This document shows, in pieces, positions 1 to 9,097 of a stretch of DNA of 64,000 nucleotides. This stretch comes from an uncultured Prevotellaceae bacterium (GTDB taxonomy: Bacteria > Bacteroidota > Bacteroidia > Bacteroidales > Muribaculaceae). Both the position numbers and the translations under genes were made by a program. The DNA lies in assembly GCA_905207705.1 (NCBI GenBank), contig CAJLMA010000010.1, positions 8,001 to 72,000 on the forward strand, written 5' to 3'. How positions within the stretch are numbered: the first letter of the stretch is position 1; every line of letters starts with the position of its first letter. The notes beneath the pieces are model-generated. The model made no database searches and was not told the origin of the DNA. It saw only the letters and a program-made list of their open reading frames with translations.

Positions 1-1
1 T

Positions 2-1096
2 CCGGCCTATGAATCGGCACCACTGCCAATGCAGGCCGACCAGTCCACATTTGCCTATGACGAACGGCAGTACAACTACTTCATCAACCCCGACACGATG
101 GCCGTGCCTGTATTGACCTCGTTAAGGCAATTATACTCAAACGACTTCAAGAACAACGAGTTCGGATTGCCCGAAATGAAATATCCGATAATGTACATTC
201 CTGTCGACTCGCAAGCTGTAGTAAACGCAGGCATAGTAAGTCCCGAACGTGCTTCGGCCATAGCCGAATACATAGACTGCAACGTCTTGAAAGACCATTA
301 CACAGCTCGCGACATGGCCATGAGCTCAAGCAAGGTCATGACTCTCGACATCATAGCTTCGAGCATCGAAGAAGGCTGGAAACGCCCCATATACTTTGCA
401 ATGACGGTTCCTGCCGAGTACTATATCGGCCTGCATCCATATATGCAATGTACGGGTATGGCCTATCAATTGACACCTATCCGAACCTCGACAAACACCG
501 AATCGACAATAATGCCCGACACCGAAAAAATGTATGACATCGTGACAACAAAATTCCGTTGGGCTGGAATCGACGAGGATAAAAATGGCGACAAGTATTG
601 GGATGAAACTATCCAACGCATGGTGACGACTACGCGCTCCACAATGACCGACCTCGCCTTGCAACTAATCGACGAGAAAAAATATGACAAGGCGCGTGTC
701 ATCTTGAACTTGATGGAAGAAAAATTGCCGGCCAAGGCTGTGCCTTATTCAATTCAAATGGGTCAACGCATAGCTCAAGCCTATGCACTGCTGGGCGAAG
801 ACTGTGGGTCGGACGAAGACACCGCAAAGGCAAAAGCTTTGCTGGAAAGCGAAATCAAGCGATATGCCGATTATATCATTTTCTACCAGTCGCTCGACAA
901 TGCCGATTATCGTCGCTTGTCATACAACGACCAGTACATCGACCAGCACTACTTGATGGACTTGATTAACATGTACGGCATCATTTCCTCCGACGAGGAG
1001 GCTCAAGCACTGCTCGAAAGCATACAAGCACAAGGCGTGAACTTTGAGCGGCAAATGCAATTCATGAAAGCCTATCAAGAACAATATGGAGGTTAA
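2..1096 (+). CDS. DUF2723 family membrane protein, C-terminal part (5' end outside window)
   Basis: The reading frame is already open at the first base, so this is the C-terminal part (about 364 residues) of a longer gene. It resembles the soluble tail of Bacteroidetes DUF2723 proteins, which are about 1100 residues with N-terminal membrane helices and a likely glycosyltransferase-type fold acting on lipid-linked sugars or protein O-glycosylation. The part seen here has the family-like stretches YNYFINPD near the start and RPIYFA in the middle, then a helical tail that looks TPR-like (LALQLIDEKKYDKARVILN). No membrane segment is left in this piece. A strong terminator follows the stop at once. 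The family call rests on recalled similarity; the enzymatic role is not shown by the sequence. Confidence 0.75.
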   Translation, partial: PAYESAPLPMQADQSTFAYDERQYNYFINPDTMAVPVLTSLRQLYSNDFKNNEFGLPEMKYPIMYIPVDSQAVVNAGIVSPERASAIAEYIDCNVLKDHYTARDMAMSSSKVMTLDIIASSIEEGWKRPIYFAMTVPAEYYIGLHPYMQCTGMAYQLTPIRTSTNTESTIMPDTEKMYDIVTTKFRWAGIDEDKNGDKYWDETIQRMVTTTRSTMTDLALQLIDEKKYDKARVILNLMEEKLPAKAVPYSIQMGQRIAQAYALLGEDCGSDEDTAKAKALLESEIKRYADYIIFYQSLDNADYRRLSYNDQYIDQHYLMDLINMYGIISSDEEAQALLESIQAQGVNFERQMQFMKAYQEQYGG

Positions 1097-1120
1097 ATAT
1101 CTCACATAACCAAATAAAGC

Positions 1121-1169
1121 CGTGTGCCACAACAGGTTGAAACACCACAGTGGCACACGTCATTTTTTA
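1121..1169 (+). terminator. Rho-independent terminator after the DUF2723 gene
   Basis: A perfect 10-bp stem (CGTGTGCCAC with GTGGCACACG) encloses about 19 bases and is followed by a T-run at 1164-1168. It ends the upstream transcript and lies before the deacetylase start at 1194. This argues against any deacetylase start inside the hairpin. Confidence 0.8.
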
Positions 1170-1193
1170 TCAACCAAGCTTTTTCATTTTATC

Positions 1194-1811
1194 ATGCTCA
1201 TAGAACGCCCGCCTCTGCCTTATCGCATGTTTTTCCCCGAGGCAATCTGGAGAATCAACAAAAAAGAGAAAGTAGTGTATCTCACGTTCGACGACGGCCC
1301 TATACCAGAAGTCACTCCATGGGTACTCGACATCCTCGACAAATACAGTGTCAAAGCCACATTTTTCTGCGTCGGAGAAAACATATTGCGCAATCCAGGA
1401 CTGTTTGAAGAAATAAAACGTCGCGGTCACAGCGTCGGCAACCACACCATGAGCCACATGCAAAGCTCGATGGTAACCACTCGCACCTATCTGCGCAATG
1501 TGAAGGAAGCCCAAGAACTCATAGGCACCACACTCTTCAGACCTCCCCACGGGATAATGCGGTGGGGCACGGCAAAATTGTTGAAAGACCACTTCAACAT
1601 CATAATGTATGACCTTGTCACCCGTGATTACAACAAAAAACTGACCGGCGAACAAGTGTTGAACAATGTTAAGAAATATGCGCGGAAAGGCTCTATAATT
1701 GTGTTCCACGACTCTTTAAAAGCCGAGGCCAATATGAAATATGCCCTTCCACGAGCAATCGAATGGCTTAAAGAGAACGGTTATGGATTTGCCCCTATCA
1801 TCGAGCCTTGA
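1194..1811 (+). CDS. Polysaccharide deacetylase (NodB domain)
   Basis: A 205-residue carbohydrate esterase family 4 type enzyme that would remove N-acetyl groups from a polysaccharide such as peptidoglycan or chitin-like chains using a divalent metal. Visible motifs: TFDDGP at residues 31-36 (catalytic base and metal Asp), HTMSH at 84-88 (metal His pair), RPPHG at 116-120, and VFHD near 170-173. No signal peptide or membrane helix is seen, so a cytoplasmic location or unusual export is implied. The start at 1194 was chosen because in-frame upstream starts lie inside the terminator hairpin. The last 29 bases overlap the next gene, queG, suggesting translational coupling. The exact substrate is unknown. 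Confidence 0.85.
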   Translation: MLIERPPLPYRMFFPEAIWRINKKEKVVYLTFDDGPIPEVTPWVLDILDKYSVKATFFCVGENILRNPGLFEEIKRRGHSVGNHTMSHMQSSMVTTRTYLRNVKEAQELIGTTLFRPPHGIMRWGTAKLLKDHFNIIMYDLVTRDYNKKLTGEQVLNNVKKYARKGSIIVFHDSLKAEANMKYALPRAIEWLKENGYGFAPIIEP

Positions 1812-2739
1812 CAAGCCCGACATAAAAACCGAGATAAAGAATTGCGCTCGCAGGCTCGGATTTGACGCATGCGGCATGGCTCGGGCATGTCGAGTAGACG
1901 ACAATGCCGTGCTGAGCTACGACAATTGGATAGCCGGTGGGCATAATGATTGCATGGAATATGCCGCACGCTACATGGATGTGCGCAACGACCCTCGTCT
2001 GCTGCTCGACGGGGCACAAACAGTTATAAGCGTCGCCATCAACTACATGCCTTTGGCAAGGCAACATCCCGATGTCCCACAATTCTCCCTTTACGCCTAC
2101 GGCCGCGATTACCATGAAGTCGTGAAAAAACGCCTGTTTGAACTTGCCGCTTTCATAAAAGAACTGACCGGACACGAAAGCCGTCCTTGCGTCGACACGG
2201 CTCCGATAAGGGAACGATATTGGGCGCAACAAGCAGGAATAGGGTTCACTGGGCGCAACAACATGCTCATCATTCCGGGCAAAGGCTCTTTTTTCTTCCT
2301 TGGCGAGCTCGTAACCACATTGCCGCTAAAGCCCGACAAGCCTTGCTCGCTCACATGCGGCGATTGCCATTGGTGCGAAAAGTCTTGCCCCGGAGGCGCA
2401 CTGCACGGCGGATTGCCACTCGATGCCCGACGTTGTCTGTCATGCCAACTAATTGAATGTCGCGGTCAATTACCCGAATGGGTAGCCGAGAAAATAGGCA
2501 ACCGCGTCTACGGATGCGACACATGCCAGCTCGTATGCCCTCACAACGCCAACGCAGTTGCCACCGCAATATCCGAATTTGCACCTTCGCCCGAATTCAT
2601 GGAGCTCGACATGGAAAAAATTGAACAGATGACCCCGGGAGATTTCCGCCGCCTGTTCGGTCACAGCGCAGTGCGACGCACGCGCCTCGACGGGCTTAAG
2701 CGCAACCTCGCAGCGATAAAATCACAAGAAAACAAATAA
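1783..2739 (+). CDS. queG: Epoxyqueuosine reductase QueG
   Basis: A 318-residue cobalamin and iron-sulfur enzyme that makes the last step of queuosine biosynthesis, reducing epoxyqueuosine to queuosine in tRNA. Two ferredoxin-like cysteine clusters are visible: CGDCHWCEKSCP and CLSC followed by CDTCQLVCPHN, which would hold two [4Fe-4S] clusters. The N-terminal region (GFDACGMA, DTAPIRERYWAQQAGIGFTG) matches the family. The length fits the Bacteroidetes form, which lacks the extra HEAT-repeat tail of some QueG proteins. An in-frame ATG at 1741 exists, but the start at 1783 fits the family N-terminus better. It overlaps the deacetylase end by 29 bases. Confidence 0.93.
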   Translation: MDLPLSSSLDKPDIKTEIKNCARRLGFDACGMARACRVDDNAVLSYDNWIAGGHNDCMEYAARYMDVRNDPRLLLDGAQTVISVAINYMPLARQHPDVPQFSLYAYGRDYHEVVKKRLFELAAFIKELTGHESRPCVDTAPIRERYWAQQAGIGFTGRNNMLIIPGKGSFFFLGELVTTLPLKPDKPCSLTCGDCHWCEKSCPGGALHGGLPLDARRCLSCQLIECRGQLPEWVAEKIGNRVYGCDTCQLVCPHNANAVATAISEFAPSPEFMELDMEKIEQMTPGDFRRLFGHSAVRRTRLDGLKRNLAAIKSQENK

Positions 2740-2800
2740 TACGCACACCCGGCAAAATGCCATTTTATTGATTTTGTTCGTATTTCTCAACTATTTATAT

Positions 2801-2808
2801 TACCTTTG
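2801..2808 (+). promoter_or_regulatory. Putative -7 box of the panB promoter
   Basis: TACCTTTG matches the Bacteroidetes -7 consensus TAnnTTTG and lies 28 bases before the panB ATG. A -33 match at ideal spacing is poor (TTCG). Confidence 0.5.
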
Positions 2809-2836
2809 CCCGACTATTAAAATCGAAAACTAATAT

Positions 2837-3658
2837 ATGTCGACCTACTCTGCAGAAGACAAAAGAAAAGTAACCACCCACCGCCTCATCGAGATGAAGC
2901 AGCGAGGTGAAAAAATCTCAATGCTTACAGCCTACGATTATTCGATGGCTAAATTGATTGACGAAGCGGGAATGGACGTAATTCTTGTCGGCGACTCGGC
3001 CTCAAATGTCATGGCCGGCAACATAACCACTTTGCCTATTACCCTCGACCAGATGATTTATCATGGCAAGTCGGTCGTGAAAGCCGTAAAGCGTGCTCTC
3101 GTCGTAGTTGACATGCCTTTCGGCACCTACCAAGGCAACCCGATGGAAGCATTCTCGTCGGCCGTAAGGATTATGAAAGAAACTCATGCCGACTGCCTAA
3201 AGCTCGAAGGTGGTGCTGAAATACGCGAATCAATTGAAAAAATATTGTGTGCCGGAATTCCTGTAATGGGTCATCTCGGGCTTACTCCACAATCAATCAA
3301 CAAGTTTGGCACTTACACCGTAAGGGCTCGCGAAGAGGCCGAAGCACAGAAGCTCATCAACGACGCTCATCTGCTTGAAGAGATAGGATGCTTTGCCTTG
3401 GTTTTGGAAAAAATTCCTGCAACCCTCGCAAAGCGCGTTGCCGATGAACTCACAATCCCGGTAATCGGAATCGGTGCCGGTGGAGGTGTTGACGGTCAAG
3501 TACTTGTCATGCACGACATGCTGGGAATAAACATGGGATTCTCTCCTCGATTCCTGCGCCGATATGCTTCAATCGGCTCGACAATCATTGAAGCCGTGGG
3601 AAGCTACATCAACGACGTGAAAAGTGGAGACTTCCCCAACGAAAAAGAACAGTACTAA
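2837..3658 (+). CDS. panB: 3-methyl-2-oxobutanoate hydroxymethyltransferase
   Basis: Ketopantoate hydroxymethyltransferase, the first committed step of pantothenate (coenzyme A) biosynthesis. It adds a hydroxymethyl group from methylenetetrahydrofolate to alpha-ketoisovalerate in the cytoplasm. The 273-residue length is normal. Visible family signatures: MLTAYDYSMAKLIDEAG near the start, ILVGDSASNVMAG (metal-binding Asp), GTYQGNP, LKLEGG, MGHLGLTPQ and IPVIGIGAGGGVDGQVLV. It stands alone, with a promoter-like TAnnTTTG upstream and a clear terminator downstream. Other pan genes are not in the window. Confidence 0.97.
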   Translation: MSTYSAEDKRKVTTHRLIEMKQRGEKISMLTAYDYSMAKLIDEAGMDVILVGDSASNVMAGNITTLPITLDQMIYHGKSVVKAVKRALVVVDMPFGTYQGNPMEAFSSAVRIMKETHADCLKLEGGAEIRESIEKILCAGIPVMGHLGLTPQSINKFGTYTVRAREEAEAQKLINDAHLLEEIGCFALVLEKIPATLAKRVADELTIPVIGIGAGGGVDGQVLVMHDMLGINMGFSPRFLRRYASIGSTIIEAVGSYINDVKSGDFPNEKEQY

Positions 3659-3691
3659 AAACACCATCACAAAAAAATACTATCTCTACTC

Positions 3692-3727
3692 AACGGCATC
3701 GGGGAAATCCCTAATGCCGTTTTTTTA
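3692..3727 (+). terminator. Rho-independent terminator after panB
   Basis: ACGGCAT pairs with ATGCCGT around an inner GGGGA/TCCC hairpin, followed by a run of seven Ts. Confidence 0.85.
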
Positions 3728-3743
3728 ATTGGTGGCATGAAAG

Positions 3744-3932
3744 CCCGCTCGACTTCGATATATTTGGATAATATATGATTCGGTTCAGCATAGCCAAACA
3801 TAAAAACGTTGTTTTTTGTTTGTCTCTGCATTCACCTTTCGCTATATTTTGATAATATGGGATGCGTCTCGGCAGTGTAAAAAATAAGCAAGCTCATTTT
3901 TCACATTGCGCTCGACTTTCACTATATTTGCA
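3744..3932 (+). repeat. Intergenic hairpin-promoter repeat, about 2.3 tandem units of ~80 bp (copy A)
   Basis: Three diverged copies of the core CGCTCGACTTTCACTATATTTG start near 3746, 3827 and 3908, about 81 bp apart. Between cores lie hairpin-forming stretches: CAAACA/TGTTTG at about 3795-3822, and an A-run/T-run stem at about 3873-3907. The same unit occurs near 24980, 33675 and 40145. The last core ends in TATATTTG (3923-3930), a match to the Bacteroidetes -7 box, so the element probably provides the promoter for the small membrane protein gene and perhaps dxs. Confidence 0.7.
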
Positions 3933-3978
3933 CTGCTGATTAGAGGCAATTATGATTTTAACGCATTGTCGATAGGAA

Positions 3979-4149
3979 ATGACTAAATATCAAATATTTC
4001 GTTTTTCATGCATCGTTTTGCTTTGGCTGGCACTCTGTTATCTGCTGTTGTCAAGGGTTGAGAAAATAGACTTTATGGTTGTTTTTTCAATTGTTGCATC
4101 GGGGATAGTGGTGTTTGTGCCGTTATATAAGAAGTACATAAAACGGTGA
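3979..4149 (+). CDS. Small two-helix membrane protein, unknown function
   Basis: A 56-residue reading frame not assigned to any family I recognise. It has two hydrophobic stretches (residues about 9-25 and 32-49) separated by a short charged loop (RVEKID) and ends in a basic tail (KKYIKR), a typical plan for a small inner-membrane protein with both termini in the cytoplasm. The ATG lies about 48 bases after the TATATTTG -7 box at 3923-3930, so it would be the first cistron after the repeat-borne promoter. The stop is 97 bases before dxs. Codon use looks ordinary. It could be a chance frame, but length, hydrophobicity and position support a real gene. Confidence 0.55.
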   Translation: MTKYQIFRFSCIVLLWLALCYLLLSRVEKIDFMVVFSIVASGIVVFVPLYKKYIKR

Positions 4150-4246
4150 CTGCGGCAATTGCCTGTGGCATGGAAGCTTTTTATAAGAATAGTTATGAGA
4201 AGCAGACAAAAAAGAATAATTGTAGGAATAAATCGGAGATAATAAA

Positions 4247-6160
4247 GTGTCTAATTTTAATATAGAGCCAGAATATCCGTTATTGTCGAGGATTGACAGT
4301 CCGGCCGATTTGCGTCGGTTGCCGGTTGAGTCATTGCCCGATGTGTGTGCTGAATTGAGGCGATTCCTTGTCGACACATTGTCGCGCAATCCCGGGCATT
4401 TTGCGTCCAATATGGGTACGGTGGAGCTGACCGTTGCATTGCATTATGTTTTTGACACGCCTTATGACCGTATTGTGTGGGATGTAGGGCATCAGGCTTA
4501 TTGTCATAAGATTCTCACTGGTCGCAGGGACAAATTTGACACTAACCGAAAATTTGGCGGAATCAGCGGATTTCCAAATCCGGCTGAAAGTGAATATGAT
4601 TCGTTCATAGCAGGACATGCTTCCAATTCCATATCGGCAGCACTGGGAATGGCTGTCGCTTCAAAATTGAACCATGATGCCAAACGCCGGAACGTAGTTG
4701 CCGTGATAGGAGATGCGTCAATTAGTGGCGGACTTGCGTTCGAAGGCCTTAATAATGCATCGTTGTCCAGTGGTAACCTGCTTATCATATTGAATGACAA
4801 CGATATGGCAATAGACCAGAATGTTGGTGCGCTTAACAAATACATGACTCACCTCAATACGTCGAAGGCCTATAACGCTTTGCGCTATAAAGTCTACAAA
4901 TTTTTGAAGAGGCTGCATCTGATAGATGAAAAGCACAAAAATCTGATTTTGAGATTTAATAATAGCGTGAAAGCATTGCTTTCAAACCAGCAGAATGTGT
5001 TTGAAGGCCTCGACATTCGTTATTTCGGGCCGTTTGACGGTCATGACGTAGAGCGTATCGTAAGGGTGTTGAAAGACATTAAGGACATGGAAGGACCGAG
5101 GTTGCTGCATTTGCGCACTCGTAAAGGCAAGGGCTACAAGCCTGCCGAGGAGAATCCCACGGTGTGGCATGCTCCGGGCAAGTTTAATAAAGAAACCGGC
5201 GAGCGCATTGTAGAGGATGCGAGTGGAAAGCCTTTGAAATATCAGGATGTTTTTGGCAAGACAATTGTAGAGCTTGCTCGCAAGAATGAAAAAATCGTAG
5301 GGATTACTGCTGCCATGTCGACAGGATGCTCTATGAGCTTTTTGTTTGATGCAATTCCGGAAAGGGCATTCGATGTGGGCATAGCCGAGGAACATGCGGT
5401 GACATTCTCGGCTGGCATGGCCAAGGACGGGCTGATTCCTTTCTGCTGCATATATTCAACATTCCTGCAACGAGCATACGATGAAATAATACACGACGTG
5501 GCAATACAGAAACTGCCGGTGATATTTTGCATAGACCGTGCAGGCCTCGTAGGTGATGACGGTGTTACGCATCACGGAATCTTTGATCTTGCCTATCTTG
5601 GAAGCATTCCAAATGTCATCGTAAGTTCGCCTATCAACGAGCATTATCTGCGCAATCTCATGTACACTGCACAATTGGGCAAATATGGACCTTTTGCCAT
5701 ACGTTATCCGCGAGGAGGTGGTGTACTTAAGGATTGGCATAATGAAATGCACGAATTGCCACTCGGTCGAGGACAGAAACTTAAAGATGGCGACAAGGTG
5801 GCAGTGTTGTCGCTCGGGCCGATAGGCAACGACGTAGCCGACGTTATAAAAGGTCTTGGCGAAAAAGGCTGCCATGTAGCTCATTATGATATGATTTTCC
5901 TGCGCCCCATCGATGAATCGATATTGGATGAGGTGGGAAAGAAATTTTCGCATGTGGTCACTGTAGAAGATGGTACAGTGGACGGAGGGCTTGGCTCGGT
6001 TGTCACAGGGTGGTTTAACGACCATGGCATGAACGTAAGGGTACATCGCATAGGTGTGCCGTCATGTTTCGTGGCGCAAGGCACCATAGGACAGCTAAGG
6101 CAAGTGTGTGGAATGGACAATGAAAGCATAAAACACAAAATACTTGAAATAATAGATTGA
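4247..6160 (+). CDS. dxs: 1-deoxy-D-xylulose-5-phosphate synthase
   Basis: Thiamine-diphosphate enzyme that condenses pyruvate and glyceraldehyde 3-phosphate, the first step of the MEP isoprenoid pathway. It is 637 residues, a normal length. Visible: WDVGHQAYCHKILTGR near residue 80, the thiamine-diphosphate motif GDASISGGLAFEGLNN from about 155, the pyrimidine-domain glutamate in EEHAVTFSAGMA near 380, and a C-terminal transketolase domain with VTVEDGTVDGGLGS. The start is GTG at 4247 with CGGAG 9 bases upstream, a rare SD-like site for this window. trkA follows after 24 bases, so the genes may be cotranscribed. Confidence 0.97.
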   Translation: MSNFNIEPEYPLLSRIDSPADLRRLPVESLPDVCAELRRFLVDTLSRNPGHFASNMGTVELTVALHYVFDTPYDRIVWDVGHQAYCHKILTGRRDKFDTNRKFGGISGFPNPAESEYDSFIAGHASNSISAALGMAVASKLNHDAKRRNVVAVIGDASISGGLAFEGLNNASLSSGNLLIILNDNDMAIDQNVGALNKYMTHLNTSKAYNALRYKVYKFLKRLHLIDEKHKNLILRFNNSVKALLSNQQNVFEGLDIRYFGPFDGHDVERIVRVLKDIKDMEGPRLLHLRTRKGKGYKPAEENPTVWHAPGKFNKETGERIVEDASGKPLKYQDVFGKTIVELARKNEKIVGITAAMSTGCSMSFLFDAIPERAFDVGIAEEHAVTFSAGMAKDGLIPFCCIYSTFLQRAYDEIIHDVAIQKLPVIFCIDRAGLVGDDGVTHHGIFDLAYLGSIPNVIVSSPINEHYLRNLMYTAQLGKYGPFAIRYPRGGGVLKDWHNEMHELPLGRGQKLKDGDKVAVLSLGPIGNDVADVIKGLGEKGCHVAHYDMIFLRPIDESILDEVGKKFSHVVTVEDGTVDGGLGSVVTGWFNDHGMNVRVHRIGVPSCFVAQGTIGQLRQVCGMDNESIKHKILEIID

Positions 6161-6184
6161 ATTAGTTACCAACAAGAATTTGCA

Positions 6185-7516
6185 ATGAAAATCGTTATTG
6201 TTGGAGCCGGCGAAGTTGGTTCGCATCTGGCCAAGTTGCTGTCGAGCGAAGGACAGGATGTCATATTGGTCGACAGTGACGAAAGCAAACTGGATGATTT
6301 TGAAATGTATAATCTTATGACTTATACAGGGAAACCGACATCGTTTGCTTCCTTGAAGGAAGCCGGGGCCGGGAAGTGTGATTTGTTTATAGCCGTGACT
6401 CCTTATGAGACTCGTAACCTTTTGGCTTGTTCGATAGCCAAAAGCCTTGGTGCCAAGAGTGCTGTTGCACGCATCGATAATTATGAATATATGAAGCAGC
6501 CGGCACGGCAATTCTTTGTCAACATGGGTGTGGATGATGTAATTTATCCTGAATATCTTGCTGCACAGGAGATGATGACTGCGCTCAAGAGGACATGGGT
6601 GAGATGCTGGTTTGACTTGTTGAACGGACAATTGGTCGTGGTAGGAGTCAAGTTGCGTGAAAAGGCAAAACTCGTGGGCTTGAAGTTGAGAGAACTAAAC
6701 ACGCAGTCGAGTTACATGCACATTTCTGCAATCAAGCGTAATCATGAGACTATTATCCCCGGCGGTGATGACATGATTTGTGTCAACGACATTGTTTACA
6801 TCGCGACGACAAACGAGTATATTCCTAATGTGCTCGAAATGACCGGTAAGGAGGAAGTCGGCATAAAGAAGGTGTTCATAATGGGAGGCAGTCGCATCGC
6901 CGAGCAGCTCGTGCGCCTTGCAGGCGGAAAGTATAAGTTTAAAATAATAGAAAGCGACTTGGAACGCTGCCATCGCCTTGCCGAGAAGTTGCCCGATTGC
7001 AACATCGTACATGGCGACGGGCGCGACATAGACCTTTTGCACGAAGAAGGGCTGTCAGATTGTGAAGCATTTGTCGCATTGACCGGAAGCTCGGAAACGA
7101 ACATACTCGGATGCTTGACTGCAAAGGAATTTGGTGTGCGCAAGACTATTGCCGAAGTGGAGAATATCCAATTCATCTCGGAAGCCGAAGGGCTGAACAT
7201 AGGAACAGTGATAAATAAGAAATTGCTTGCCTCGAGCAGGATATTCCAGATAATGCTTGACAAGGACTCATCCAATTCCAAGTGCCTTGCCCTTGCCGAT
7301 GCCGACGTGGTGGAACTTGTGGCAAAAGAAGGGTCGCGCATTACGCGCAGCGAGGTAATGAATTTGCACTTGTCGCACGACATGACGATAGCAGGGCTGC
7401 TTCGTGACGGCAAGGGTGTGCTTGTGAAAGGAAACACATTGATACAACCCGGAGACCATGTGGTAGTATTTTGTCTTGCCGGTGCCATAAATAAGGTTGA
7501 AAAGTTATTCAAGTAG
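6185..7516 (+). CDS. trkA: Trk potassium uptake system NAD-binding subunit TrkA
   Basis: Peripheral cytoplasmic regulator of the Trk potassium channel, binding NAD(H) or ATP. At 443 residues it has the standard duplicated plan: RCK/TrkA-N Rossmann domain at 1-120 with GAGEVGSHLAK, TrkA-C domain at about 140-220, a second Rossmann domain with IMGGSRIAEQL near 230, and a second TrkA-C domain at the end (VLVKGNTLIQPGDHVVVF). It is followed directly by trkH (stop at 7516, ATG at 7521), so the two channel parts are coupled in one operon. Confidence 0.96.
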   Translation: MKIVIVGAGEVGSHLAKLLSSEGQDVILVDSDESKLDDFEMYNLMTYTGKPTSFASLKEAGAGKCDLFIAVTPYETRNLLACSIAKSLGAKSAVARIDNYEYMKQPARQFFVNMGVDDVIYPEYLAAQEMMTALKRTWVRCWFDLLNGQLVVVGVKLREKAKLVGLKLRELNTQSSYMHISAIKRNHETIIPGGDDMICVNDIVYIATTNEYIPNVLEMTGKEEVGIKKVFIMGGSRIAEQLVRLAGGKYKFKIIESDLERCHRLAEKLPDCNIVHGDGRDIDLLHEEGLSDCEAFVALTGSSETNILGCLTAKEFGVRKTIAEVENIQFISEAEGLNIGTVINKKLLASSRIFQIMLDKDSSNSKCLALADADVVELVAKEGSRITRSEVMNLHLSHDMTIAGLLRDGKGVLVKGNTLIQPGDHVVVFCLAGAINKVEKLFK

Positions 7517-7520
7517 AGCT

Positions 7521-8996
7521 ATGATCAGAAAAAAGTCGGGCTTGAACTTTCCGGCCATCTTGCGAATGCTTGGATGGCTGTTGATGATTGAGGCCATGTT
7601 CATGCTTGCTCCCATGGTTGTGGGTGCGATATATGAAGAGGTGGAAGCCTTGAAAGGTATTCTGTATTCGGTATTGATTACTGCGTCAGCCGGCGCAATA
7701 ATGGCTTTTGGCATAGTGCCTAAAAATATGGATATGCAAAAGCGTGACGGATTGTTGCTTGTTCCTGTTGTCTGGGCGGCGTTCTCTTTTTTCGGGACGT
7801 TGCCGTTTTTGTTTACGGGCACGATCGACAATATGGCCGGAGCATACATGGAAGCCATGTCGGGGTTTACGACGACGGGATTGTCGGTAATTGTGGATGT
7901 TGAGATATTGCCCAAGGCGATTTTGTTTTGGCGGGCGGTCATGCACTGGGTAGGTGGTATGGGTATCATACTGTTTTCATTGGCAGTGCTCCCAATGCTT
8001 AATTATCATGGCGGAATGCAGCTTTTCAACGCCGAGGTTACCGGTATTACTCACGACAAATTACGGCCACGAGTAAGCTCGACGGCAAAAAGCCTGTGGA
8101 TGGTGTATATAGTGTTGTCGGTCATAATGACAATAATATTGTGGGCAGGCCCAATGAATTTCTTTGACGCGCTATGCCACACGATGAGCGCATTGTCGAC
8201 CGGAGGCTTCTCGACAAAGAACAGCAGCATAGCATGGTGGGATTCTTCTTATGTTACAGTTACGGTCACCATATTCATGTTTTTGGGCGGTATGAATTTC
8301 GCCTTATTGTATAAGGCTGCCAAAGGAGATTTCCGTTCATTGTGGCATAACGGCACGTTCAAGTGGTATTGTGGAGTGGTGTTGACCTCGATAACATTTG
8401 TTACTGCGTTTGTTGTGTTAAACAAGTTGTATGATTTTGATTTTGGGAAAACTGTCATCGACGTGGCGTTTACTTGCGTGTCGGTTATTACTTCGACAGG
8501 CTTTTTTGTTGTAGATATCGAAACATGGGGAGAATTCACAATCTTGATATTGTGCATTTTGATGTTTTTCGGTGCATGTGCAGGTTCTACTGCCGGTGCT
8601 GCCAAGATCGACCGTCTTGAATTGATGTTGAAAAACATGGCAAATGAATTCTATCGCGTGCTGCATCCCAATAGCATTGTCAATGTGCATATCAACAGGA
8701 AAGTAGTGCCACAGGAAGTAGTGTCGAAGGCGATAGTGTTTTTGGGAACATATATGTGCATAATAGTAGTGTCGTCAATAGCACTGGTTGTTATTGGTAT
8801 TCCTATGAAAGAAGCATTTTTCTCTTCATTGTCGGCATTAGGAAACATAGGTGTCGGCATCGGCTCGGCTGCGAGTGGTTGCTATGCCTCTTATCCTGAT
8901 ATTGCAAAATGGCTATTGTCGACGGTCATGCTTATAGGCCGTTTGGAATTGTTCACGTTCCTTGTATTGTTTACCCGTAATTTCTGGAATAAATAA
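7521..8996 (+). CDS. trkH: Trk potassium uptake system membrane subunit TrkH/TrkG
   Basis: Potassium-translocating membrane subunit of about 491 residues with around ten hydrophobic helices arranged as repeated M1-pore-M2 units. Pore-loop candidates are visible: SGFTTTGLSV, SALSTGGFSTKN, SVITSTGFFV and SALGNIGVGIGS. Their glycines form the selectivity filter in this family. It pairs with TrkA, which gates it. An in-frame start at 7497 would overlap trkA, but the ATG at 7521, five bases after the trkA stop, fits better. A bidirectional terminator follows. Confidence 0.95.
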   Translation: MIRKKSGLNFPAILRMLGWLLMIEAMFMLAPMVVGAIYEEVEALKGILYSVLITASAGAIMAFGIVPKNMDMQKRDGLLLVPVVWAAFSFFGTLPFLFTGTIDNMAGAYMEAMSGFTTTGLSVIVDVEILPKAILFWRAVMHWVGGMGIILFSLAVLPMLNYHGGMQLFNAEVTGITHDKLRPRVSSTAKSLWMVYIVLSVIMTIILWAGPMNFFDALCHTMSALSTGGFSTKNSSIAWWDSSYVTVTVTIFMFLGGMNFALLYKAAKGDFRSLWHNGTFKWYCGVVLTSITFVTAFVVLNKLYDFDFGKTVIDVAFTCVSVITSTGFFVVDIETWGEFTILILCILMFFGACAGSTAGAAKIDRLELMLKNMANEFYRVLHPNSIVNVHINRKVVPQEVVSKAIVFLGTYMCIIVVSSIALVVIGIPMKEAFFSSLSALGNIGVGIGSAASGCYASYPDIAKWLLSTVMLIGRLELFTFLVLFTRNFWNK

Positions 8997-9023
8997 TCAT
9001 CGATAAAAGAGTCAATATGCCTA

Positions 9024-9062
9024 AAAAAATCCGAAGTCTAAAATGTGGCTTCGGATTTTTTA
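9024..9062. terminator. Bidirectional terminator between trkH and the beta-lactamase gene
   Basis: AAAATCCGAAG pairs with CTTCGGATTTTT around a 12-base loop. There is a T-run on each strand, so it can end both convergent transcripts. Confidence 0.85.
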
Positions 9063-9097
9063 TATGCCGGATGTCCCGGTTGAATGGTTCAATAATG

